This document shows, piece after piece, positions 13,711 through 23,239 of a stretch of 64,000 nt of DNA (position 1 is the first letter of the stretch; the number at the start of each line of letters is the position of its first letter). The notes under the pieces are model-generated. The model had not been told where the DNA came from and ran no database searches. It saw only the letters and a program-made list of their open reading frames with translations. The translations under genes were made by a program, and so were the position numbers. The stretch is taken from the NCBI GenBank assembly GCA_034509925.1, contig CM067529.1, positions 4,721,001 to 4,785,000 on the forward strand, read 5' to 3'. The stretch comes from Hirudinaria manillensis. Its lineage: Eukaryota; Annelida; Clitellata; Hirudinida; Hirudinidae.

Positions 13711-16700
13711 TCAGGAAGCAGTAATTTGAAATCTTTCAAAAGGAACTCTTCTCTGTTGCTCAATGCACTCCAATAACCAATCAGGTCGCAGAAAAATCAT
13801 TTTGGGGTTGTCTTCTAAGGCCTAAAAATCAAATGTACATTTACATGAGATATAATAATTTATAATAGAGAAAAATTACTTTAATTCATCAATAAAAAAT
13901 CTATCAAACCTGATCAAAATTGTTGTCCCATGTCTGATAAGTGATAACAGCTGTGACATCATTATCCATGTAATCAACCAAAGCTCTGGAATCAGTATTA
14001 AATGAATAATATAATGCTAACATTCAATTATGAATTTAAAAGATCCTAATCAAAAAGATAAACCAAAAATATTTAAACTTCAATTTCCTGACAATTTCAA
14101 ATTAGCCATCATCATAGGCAAGTTATTGATACAGACCCATTGTAAGCAATGATGTGTCTCCTCATGCATCTTCTGTCTCCAGGTGTGAAATTCCCATAGA
14201 GCATGAATTTGAGACCTTGAAAGAAGTTTGGCAACTCTGGCAAGCCATCAATATCAATATCATCAACTCTTCCATTCTCAGCTTTTGTCTGAAATTCTGC
14301 CAACTCCTGTCTAGAAAAACAGTTTCATTGAAATGTAAATAAAAAAAAATAGTGACACACAACTTGAAGCTATTGATTGACCTTGCCAAACCATCTCCAT
14401 CTGAATTATTATATTCTGAATCAGTTGAAGCATCAAAGACATCATCATCATCATCATCATCTGGAAATTAAATTTAAATGCTTTTCAAAAACATTCAATT
14501 TTATTTGCTTGAATACTTGAAAAATGTAACTTAAGCCACATCTACTTAAATTCATTTGTCCCTAATAATGCTAAGCAAAGCAATACACAAAACAGTAAAT
14601 AACTTAACTTTATCTAATGTTGAATTAAAAAACAAGGAGAATTACAAATGAACATCTGGAAACAAAAATAAAGAATCTACCATCTCTGCTTTCACTCATT
14701 GTTGGTTTCTCATTCATCTGTTCTTTCCCTTCATTGAGTTTTTCTGATCTTATGGACGTCTTTGTTTCCTTTTTTGGAGAGGGAGCTTTGCCTAGTCTGT
14801 ACCTACATAAATCTTCATATTGAGCAGTATCCAAATATTATTCAAGACTTTTAAAATTACATAAAATGTCTATTTCTTTTAAAGAAACAAAATTAAATCC
14901 TGTGATGACATTTCAAATAAATAATTGGACCAATTTAATACCAATATTTAATTAATGACCAGTATTTATGTAATTGCTTTGGAATATGAAATTAAAATTA
15001 AAATATTTTTCGAATATTTACTCTCTCCAGGGCATCAGTTGTTTTTTATTGTAGGAATCAACGATCCAGTCGCTCCTGACAATCTTTCCGAGACCTTTTA
15101 CTTGACTGTATTTTGGTGTTTTTTCAAATGCACACCTGAACGTTAACATGAATAAGTTAATTTTTGACAATTAGAAGCAACCAACAAACTCATTAAATAT
15201 TGGCATGGCATGGCATCGTAATGCTTTATAAAGATACTAAATTCTTCCAAGCAAAACAAATTATCAGTGAAATAAAATAATTAAAATAGAAATATTAGAT
15301 ACAAACACGAGGTGCGTGCATCCTTCGCCCCAATCGGCTTTATATTCCGCACCCATCTCCAACGCCTTGTCTCTTAACTGCCCCCTCAGGGGATTTTGGA
15401 ACCCACTTAAAACCACCACCACACCTTCCATCAGGCAATTGAACCTCGTGTCCTGCTTTTGCTTCCGTTCTTTCGAATCTTTAACGAGTAAAACGTCGAT
15501 ATTGAAATCAATAATTCTTATCCTTGACCAACATCCTCAACATAAAACAGAAACCTTCTAGATGCAAATTTCTAAGGGCATAATCAAAATAATTTGCTTC
15601 GCAATATAATAATAAAATAAACTTATATATCATATATTCAAAAAAGTAAGCAGGCAAACAAATATTTCAATTTTATCGTTAATTAATTAGATAAATTAAA
15701 TTTTTTGTGTTTTTTTATTTATTTATTATTTATAATTAAATAAATAATTTCTAGATTTAAAGTCTGAAATTGCAAACCATTTTTGTCTCCTTTGAACCTC
15801 TTTTTAGGAGGTTCAGAATCAGATTTAGATGAACATTTTGTTGCTTCTAAAGAATTCTTCTTTGCAACTTGCTCATCAACATCTGCAATGAATTTCATTC
15901 TTCCTTCAACATAAGCATTTTGAAATAAATAAGCATAAAGTCTAAAGGCAGTTATCAATTAGAATGATCAATCCTAGAATCATTATCATTATCTTTTGAG
16001 ATTATCAATCGAGATGTGAACCTCTTGTACTTGTTGATGGAGCTGCTTCTTCAGCCTTCAGTTTTTCTGTTGAAGCATCTCTTATAGCTGCTGCAACTTA
16101 AATTTAAAAAATATTTATCTTAAACAAAATTAATTCAAACTTTTAAACAAAGGTCAGACTAAAACATAAAGTGGAATCCATCAAAACCAACCACTGATCG
16201 AAGGACGTGCAGCTTGTTTTTGTTTGTTTCTTTCAAACAACGACCCGACCTTGAATGACGAAGCATTTTCGGACTTCAGCGAAAATCCTCCCAAATCGAC
16301 CTGCACGTTCAAAAGATGTTCACAAAAATTGGTAATTAATTGTTCACCAAAACATCAAACGTAATAATAAGAAGAAAGCATGAAGGAAAATAAATAACTT
16401 GAAAAAAAATCAAAGATTAATAGTATCTTCAAACCAATCAACTCCTTGACCAAGATATATTCAAAAATAGAATTTAAACAAAAACAACAAAAACATTTAG
16501 GACAATACATATTGTAATTAAAATGTAAAGACAGAAAAAGGACTTGCAGGAGCTTGGTTTACAGTAGATGGAGAGTATAAGGTGATGAACGAGAGTCCAT
16601 ATTGAATATTCTAAAATAGAAATCCAAATTTATCTATATTTAAATCAAAAACGTTGACTTAATTCAAATCTTAACTTGAAATTTAAAAAAAAAAAATGAA

Positions 16701-18512
16701 CAATTCAATTACTTTGTTGAAAGGCTGTGAACAGACGACTTTTACAACATCCCACTTCTGATCCAAAACGGTCTTCGACAAATGGTCCTTGTCGAAAAAA
16801 CGAACTTTGTTCAGATTTTGATTGTTGCGGCTTTCTGAAGGCGTCATGAACGAAGATGCAACCAAAATTATCTGAGAAAAAGTCATTGAGGAAGTTAAAC
16901 AATAAAAAAAGCACAAAAATATTCTTCATATTTTCATTAAAATGTGTATATCCAATATGTTAAACAATAAAAAAATAACACAAAAATATAAAAATAAAAC
17001 CTGAAAATCATCCCCTTTAGTGCTTGATTTGCCAACAAATACTTCCACAAACGCTGATCCCTCGTTGCCGATTGTTATTTTTTCAATCTTACTGGCTTCT
17101 TTTAACTGCAGATCAAAATAATTAAATTGCTTCATTTCAATATGTACCAGCCATTATCTTGAAAGTTCTAAATGTCTGTTCCTTAATCAGAGACTCTGAT
17201 GAATTCAAAAATAATTTTAATAAATGAATTGAGTGCTGCTCAACTAAGTTTTAAATTAGAACATCAAAGTTTCCCAAGAATATCAAAACCAAAACCAAAC
17301 TAAACCAAAAACTTCTACAAATTGATATTAACATACATTTTTCATTCAAATTTCATTCAATCATTAAGTAGAAAATGTGGAAACACATATTTCAATCATT
17401 TATTTGATAAAATTAAATTTAAAAATTAAAAATTAGAATTACCAAAAATTCAACCAACCCTCAAAAGGTTATAATGATAATATCACTATATGTTTATGCA
17501 CAAAAAATTTCAAATTAGTTGTTACGAAGCATTTCATCAATCTAATCACTCATTACTAATATCAATATCAATAATAATCAATAACAGCAATAAACAAAAC
17601 CATCCACAAATTACTAATATAAATATCAATAATAATCAATAACAGCAATAAATCCACAAAACTTACTTGGAGAATGACAACTGCTTGAGGTTCGCCTGGA
17701 GAACATTTCCACTTTTTGAATTCTCCCGGTTTCAAAAGATGATCGGCAAAGAAATTCTAAATGAAATTAAATTTAGGAAATTGTGAGAAACAGCAATAAA
17801 TATTCCTGGTTACATCAAAGTTCTTTGTAAATTATTAAACATTGCATTTGATTAATTCTTTTGCATATGGAAATTTGAAGGATAATGACTATTTGGTAAT
17901 AACTTCGAATCCAACATAAAAAAAATTATAGCTGTTAATGAAATTCATTCTTGGAATTGCAAAGATTATAAGCATGAAACTGTACTGATTAATTGTAAAT
18001 CAACTGGAGTTAACACAAAACAATGCATAACCTTATGTAAATATCACTAATAATATCTTTAGAAATGTCAAGTTAACTTTATAAGCCAGCAAATAATTTA
18101 ATACTCTGGTCTCTGGACCATCGATTACAAATTTAATTACATATTTTGGTCTTCTTTGACAAGTATCTAAGGCAAAAACAAATGCGTGAATTAACGCAAT
18201 GACACAAAAATTACCAATAACTAATCAGCTAACAAGAAATTGCTTGACACTAGTTAATTATATGTTCTAGTTCCTTATATGTTACGATCATTTCTGATCT
18301 AATGCAGCCTTCGACGAATCATTCCTCCGAGTCTAATTTGATTTCTTACTTTATCATAGTCATCATATTAACTTGCAAATCATTTTAACGTTATGTAACG
18401 TGGTAGTTTAATAAATAAAGGATTAATCAACACCTAAGCCTTATTAAGCACTAACAATTACCTTCTCCTCACTTGAAACAGAAATAATTTTATCAAAAGA
18501 TAACTCCGGCAT
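13711..18512 (-). CDS. XRCC1: DNA single-strand-break repair scaffold XRCC1
   Basis: Fifteen exons in continuous phase give about 536 residues: 18512-18462, 17756-17667, 17105-17001, 16871-16713, 16610-16563, 16300-16192, 16096-16022, 15903-15778, 15478-15307, 15135-15022, 14802-14681, 14460-14382, 14310-14137, 13985-13910, 13821-13711. Exons 1-5 encode the XRCC1 N-terminal domain that binds DNA polymerase beta (starts MPELSFDKIISVSSEEK; conserved NEGSAFVEVFVG and SSFMTPSESRN). BRCT1, which binds PARP1/poly(ADP-ribose) in vertebrates, is in exons 9-10 (VVVVLSGFQNP, EKTPKYSQVKGLG). A charged linker with an Asp run in exon 12 precedes BRCT2 (ELPNFFQGLKFMLYGNF and WLLECIEQQRRVPFERF), the ligase III-binding domain. 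Human XRCC1 is 633 residues; this one has a shorter linker. The acceptor of exon 8 (GAAG) is weak but is the only choice keeping phase. XRCC1 has no catalysis; it gathers base-excision and strand-break repair enzymes in the nucleus. Confidence 0.97.
17553..17652. repeat. Direct duplication in XRCC1 intron 2
   Basis: Two 42-nt copies, 17553-17594 and 17611-17652, differ at one position (C to A). They are separated by 16 nt whose end is partly repeated after the second copy, which suggests a 58-nt tandem unit. In transcript sense the second copy begins about 8 nt inside the intron 2 donor. Confidence 0.9.
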
Positions 18513-18711
18513 CGCCAATGCTATTGTTTTTGACGAATTCCTTCTGCAAAATTCATACCCATGTTGTCAAGACCAAATCCGTGGTAAATAAAATTTAATT
18601 TCATTAAAACCTTGGCTCCACAGAACACGAACGAAATCACATAATATCAAAATATTAGAATAAATCATTGTAGAAACAAAATAATCTATAACCTTCTAGA
18701 AAGACCGCTTA

Positions 18712-19026
18712 TTCGCGCTTTTTGTCCTATAAATTATTAAATTATTTCTGTGAAATAAAATAGCGGGAAGTTTATTTTTCAGTTTTTCAAGATGATTTAA
18801 AGTCACTCCATTTATACTCGAGTGGCCAATTTTTAGTATATAAAACAAAAATTGTTAATAGCTAACCAACGAATATATAAAATTCATAAATACCTTCATT
18901 TATTTTAATTACTGGATGTTAATCATTACGTGGTATTTAAGCATTCCATTTTAATACGTGTTTTCGCGCTTTTTCCAATAAATTATTAAATTATTTCTGT
19001 GAAATAAAATAGAGGGAAGTTTATTT
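18712..19026. repeat. Dispersed direct duplication (about 65 nt) upstream of XRCC1
   Basis: Copy 1 is 18712-18777 and copy 2 is 18963-19026. Both run from TTCGCGCTTTTT through an AAATTATTAAATTATTTCTG core to GGGAAGTTTATTT. They differ by a 2-nt length change near the start and one substitution before GGGAAG. They are in the same orientation, about 185 nt apart, and I saw no third copy. They lie about 200 and 450 nt upstream of the XRCC1 start codon. Confidence 0.92.
18962..18969. promoter_or_regulatory. E2F-like site TTTCGCGC in repeat copy 2
   Basis: The sequence fits the E2F consensus TTTSGCGC. Copy 1 has ATTCGCGC at the matching place and also GCGGGAA, an E2F half-site form, near its end. 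Human XRCC1 is a reported E2F1 target, so the position upstream of XRCC1 is suggestive. Function is inference. Confidence 0.35.
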
Positions 19027-19527
19027 CGATGCCTCCTTTTATATTTATGTCTTGAACCACTTAATTCGTTAATCCGTCACTCTAGCCGCAAAGAATGTAA
19101 CTTATAAGGTTACCTTCGAGATTTTCAGCCAACCTGCCCTTTAGTCTTCAATAATTTCTGTTGAATTTTAATCCTCTGACACCTTTAAGTGGCATGGTCG
19201 TTTTAGTGGGTTTGCCCGAACATTGGAAAGTTGGTTAGTGGTCGTTGGAGGTTAGAATATGTTCCTCGAGGCCCAAGAAGGAAAAATATTAAATTTAAAG
19301 ATTAAATGAATCATTCCCAGTCGCCAGACTTCAGAAGTTTGTAAATGAGGTCTTCTCCATAAAAATTTTAATTTTGTTATTTTTTCTATTCATATCAATG
19401 TGATATGAACTTGATGCATCAGGCGTCGCCTTTTGTTTTGATTTGATTGTAAGGTATTTTGGTGGTCCTTGACTCCTTAAAAAGTTTTATATCTTAAAAT
19501 ATAACTTGACAGATTTGATTTAGGAGA

Positions 19528-19737
19528 ATGAAAAACGGAGTGAAGGGCTTTTTTGGACGAAATAAAGTTATCGTTATTTGTGTGCCTGCTCTTGTCGCCA
19601 TTCATTTCTGGTGGTTCCGTTTACAAGAGAATCCTGCGTTTGTGAAGAAAGAAGAGAAAAACTTGGGTTTTTTCGAAGACATCTCCGACTTTGCCAAGAA
19701 GAAAATTCAGGACTGGAAAAAATGTAACCAAGATTAA
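19528..19737 (+). CDS. Small single-pass membrane protein, unrecognised
   Basis: A 69-residue open frame starting at a true ATG. The start (MKNGVKGFFGRNK) is basic, residues about 14-31 form one hydrophobic segment (VIVICVPALVAIHFWWF), and a charged tail follows (KKKIQDWKKCNQD). A basic start, a short membrane span and a charged soluble tail are typical of small inner-mitochondrial-membrane or assembly factors, but I recognise no named family. A possible splice acceptor (TTTAG) stands just before the ATG, so a 5' UTR intron or an upstream coding exon is possible. It lies on the plus strand ahead of two other genes, one or both probably mitochondrial. Confidence 0.55.
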   Translation: MKNGVKGFFGRNKVIVICVPALVAIHFWWFRLQENPAFVKKEEKNLGFFEDISDFAKKKIQDWKKCNQD

Positions 19738-20065
19738 TATTTGGACATTTAATTTTTGAAGATGAAATAGGAATAAGTACCAAGATTAAATATGGATGGA
19801 AACGAGATTAAATCTTTAATTTCTCAGCAAATCCTAAGTGGTGGGATTATTTATTATTAACAGTGGTTACATCACTAATATTACAAATCTTATTACAATT
19901 ACAATTAGAATGGATAAGTTACTATTGCCTGCAAATGATAGAAACAAGATGCTTCATGCTACCACCATCAGTCTAAACGAATTACCATTACATGATTTAA
20001 TGAACATGTATTTATTTGAATATAAATTATTCTTATATATTTAATAGGACTGTTTTAATCTGCAG

Positions 20066-20772
20066 TCCCTGGGGAAAATGCCATAAATTTAATTTATTTT
20101 CAAAATTCATTCAGAGTAAAGTGTTTTATAGCAGGTACTTCCTAATTTTTAGTGTTTCCTTCTAGTAGTGAAACATATCTTTATTCTGTAGAGATATTTC
20201 TAATCATTATGAGGTACTTGGAGTTCCAGATACAGCTAGTTCAAAAGCAATCAAAGCAGCCTTTATAAAACTTTCAAAGAAGGCAAATTTTATACAATAT
20301 CAAAATTGGTTCAAATTTTCAAAAAAATTTTCAATTTCAGCATCATCCAGATCATAGTTCTGAAAAAGATTGCCATAAAAAATATCTGAGAATTGCAGAG
20401 GCATATTCTGTAATTGGTAAAAGTTCATCTCGGAAGGAATATGACTTGTGCCTCCAGAGGATGCCTCCTCATTCATCCTTTAACCAAAACTTTTATCAAC
20501 ATCGTAATGGTGGATTTGAAGAGTGGGTCATCTGTAATAGAATATATTATCATTTATGATTAAATTTGAGCTTAAAATATTCAAGGGAATATATTTACTG
20601 GAGGAATGGTAGAGATATGGGCAGACATCCACCATTTAAAGAACCAACATATAACAAATTTATTGGTCTTGCAGTTGGTCTCGCTATAATTTCGTTCGGC
20701 ATTGGTTTGTCTTTCATAAAGTTTAGGTATAAATCTGATTTGTGTTCAGCTAATAATTTACATGATCTATGA
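20066..20772 (+). CDS. J-domain protein with C-terminal membrane segment, DNAJC4/DNAJC30-like
   Basis: The J domain spans 20192-20282 and 20341 onward: NHYEVLGVPDTASSKAIKAAF, then KLSKK joined to HHPDH, then helix III/IV ending SSSRKEYDLCLQ. The HPD motif needed to stimulate Hsp70 is intact only if the 58-nt intron 20283-20340 is removed, and that intron starts with GC, not GT. A likely upstream exon (20066-20134) is basic and hydrophobic and lacks an ATG, so the first coding exon is not identified. The last exon encodes HPPFKEPTYNKF and a membrane segment (GLAVGLAIISFGIGLSFI) ending at 20772. Its junction with the J-domain exon is unsettled: the most phase-compatible choice is donor GTAATAG near 20533 with a weak acceptor near 20610. 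J domain then one membrane span, as in DNAJC4 and DNAJC30, suggests a mitochondrial Hsp70 co-chaperone. Exact family uncertain. Confidence 0.75.
20283..20340 (+). other. GC-AG intron inside the J domain
   Basis: The donor reads AAG|GCAAAT and the acceptor TTTCAG|CAT, 58 nt. Removal gives KLSKK-HHPDH in phase 0. Reading through, or using the nearest GT (TTG|GTTCAA), shifts the frame and destroys the HPD motif. Confidence 0.85.
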
Positions 20773-22141
20773 TCCTTATGAGATGTAAAAGTTCAGGGTT
20801 GTGGGCATAACATCTTGCTGTTGTTGCTACCATTGCCCAATGCAGGAAACCAATCCATTAAGGATGCTTTATGTTGCAATCATGACAAGCTGTAAAATCT
20901 TGATTTACTTCTATTCTCAGGTATGTATGCCTGGTGTTAGAAGCCAATAAAGAAGCCTTGAATATGAAGAATATTGTCCTTTATGAATTAAATTCTGAAA
21001 TGAGAAAAAGTGAAAGGTTAAAGTTAAATTGCTGATTAATTTTGATAATCCTCCCACATAAGGTTGCTTGGTTCTTGTTGTTGTGACCAATGCTTCTCCC
21101 CATGGAGGTGCTTATGGCATGCAAACTGGGTTTCAAGCACATGTAGCCATGTATGCTATACATCCAGCCAACATGCATGGCAGGTTACTCAAGAAATGTT
21201 TTATTCAGGTGCATAGAATGCATTAACATTTGACTACTGGTTTGTGGATACCTGAGAAATTTAAGTTTATTTCACAGCTTGATTTATGCAGATGCGAATA
21301 TGCTTATGTCACATTGACAATTAAGTATTGTTATAGGATTGTGAACAATTTTTTTTTATTCTTACAGAGAACCAAAACATATTTTTGAAAATCCTGGAAG
21401 AAAACATTAGGCTTGTATGGTTATGGTTTGCTTAGTGAACTTGAGGTTTAAAAATGACTATGAAAATAGTGTCTTATAAACATATTTTGCTAAGTATCGA
21501 AAAACTGTGGAGGGTAACCAGTCTGAAATATGTTTTCTTATAGAATAGTTTGGCCAATGAGTTCATCTTGGCATAAGCAAAATTACGTGGCCAAATTGCT
21601 CGACCCGATCTTTGGTATGAGATCTGGGGAAGCTGCCACTTATCTCGTCATTAAGACACGTTGTTCTGGGCGTGAGGCGTAATTTTGGCTTTTCCAAAAG
21701 TGGAGGAGGCCGTCCTATACGAGGAACTGATCAATGTGGAATTGCGGACTCTTACCATTTACAAAAGAGAAAATTGAATGCGTTTTATTGACGACTATGG
21801 GCAAGTAGACAGAAGTCTGTAATGGACTTGGCTTAAATCGTAGTCATGTGGCTTCGTCGTGTTTTTTAATTTCAGATTAGAAAATATTTATTAAATACAT
21901 GACTCTTTTTATTAATAGAACGATGATTAATATGTACAGTTACAATCTTACGTCTACAATTTAATTTTCACTTTTTATTTATCTTAAAAATAGTTATATA
22001 TTTTAAAGTTAGAGATCAATTATTTTGGAAATAAAATATGTAGCACATAAATGTGGCACAACAACACCATTTCTTGTCAAAATAATCGTCCGTTTCTCGA
22101 GTGGTGCGGAGGTTTCGTTGCGTTTAACTTTTGAGTCTGCG
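20773..22141. other. Intergenic, no gene seen
   Basis: About 1.4 kb between the J-domain gene and the prag01-like gene. I find no conserved coding block on either strand. It presumably holds the 3' UTR of the former and the promoter of the latter. Confidence 0.5.
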
Positions 22142-22650
22142 ATGTCTGCTCTTCGTATTAGATCTCTTTTGAGAACATGCAGGCCACTCCAATCTTCAGG
22201 TATATTGCGCTAGATTTTGAACGCCAAGTAGAAATCACTGCAAAGGTCATCGTGTCCTTTGCGTAGAGGGCTTATTATGAACTTTATCCGATTGTCTATC
22301 AAATCACAACATCTATTTCTGTTTACCATTAGTCAGGATGAGTTCTGACCATCATGAATTCGGACCAACTCCAGAGAGAATGAGGAAACATAAGTCATCA
22401 ATTAATGACATGCCAGTTCCATCAGGATCATGGCAGGAGGATTATGACAAAAGGAACAAAAAATTGAACATCAAACTAGCAGTGGTTGCTGCTGCCTTGG
22501 GTGCATCCATCCTCTTCGTAAGCAACCTTCTTTTTCTGCTTGCAATGTAATTCTAATATTGAGTTATTTTGTTCTCAATAGGCATCTCAGTCTAAGGCAT
22601 TTTACAGACACAGAATTGGTGATATTACAAAGATTGAAATTAACCCATGA
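22142..22650 (+). CDS. Deltamethrin-resistance protein prag01 / COX7B-like small mitochondrial protein
   Basis: Three exons, 22142-22199, 22333-22517 and 22582-22650, in consistent phase, give 103 residues. The ATG at 22142 begins a typical mitochondrial presequence rich in Arg, Ser and Leu (MSALRIRSLLRTCRPLQSS). The core has the family signature PVPSGSWQEDYDKRNKKLN followed by one membrane span (LAVVAAALGASILF) and a short tail (FYRHRIGDITKIEINP). The signature and order match the insect deltamethrin-resistance prag01 family, which resembles cytochrome c oxidase subunit 7B in size and layout. The likely place is the mitochondrial inner membrane. An AATAAA at 22736-22741, 86 nt past the stop, is a candidate polyadenylation signal. 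An in-frame upstream extension exists but would bury the presequence, so I chose the internal ATG. Confidence 0.8.
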
Positions 22651-23239
22651 TGGTCAATTCTTTCTGAAATTTGAGAGGGCCTCAACAATTCATAATTGGT
22701 AACAAGTTCGGCTCTGCTGACTTAATTTGCTTTCTAATAAATGGATTTTGAGAAGCTTCATTTGTGGTTATTGATAGTTCTGGAGGACTGCCAAAGCTTG
22801 AAGCAGCTAATCATTATTAAACTGATTACAAAGCTCTTGATGGAATGATTTCACCCTAGTAATGAAATATCATTAGTTGATCTGCACCAAGCCAATAGTT
22901 TGGGGGCAAATATCACCCCTGATCATCAGTTTCATCAGCACAATATGGTCAGCTATTATAACCCAGACTTACTAGGTCATGTTCTCAGATGCCATTAGGC
23001 CTATAAAGTATTTTATACTGGGCTTCTTTGAACCATAGATTTGTGATGGCAATGAGTCATGAAATGGATTTCAAATTGGGTGTTATTCCTTAAAAGTAAG
23101 AGTAGGAAACAGAGTTTTAGATAATTTTTAATATTTTAATACTTTGACCTCCAGTCATTCAAAACACTGATATTGTAATCTCTCTATAAGAAACATCAAA
23201 CACACAGAAACATGGAATGAGGAATAATATTAAAATGGG
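22651..23239. other. Convergent intergenic region
   Basis: It lies between the 3' ends of the prag01-like gene (plus) and the USP20/33 gene (minus). It should contain both 3' UTRs. No further gene seen. Confidence 0.55.

Larger units (their letters stand above)
18513..19527. other. Divergent intergenic region, XRCC1 and small membrane protein
   Basis: About 1 kb between the starts of two divergent genes, so it likely holds both promoters. It contains the duplicated 64-66 nt element described separately. No gene seen. Confidence 0.55.

Noticed and set aside
17553-17652. Possible CRISPR-like or mobile repeat in XRCC1 intron 2
   Set aside because: Only two copies with one short spacer in a eukaryotic intron, and no terminal inverted repeats or target duplication. 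A simple tandem duplication explains it.
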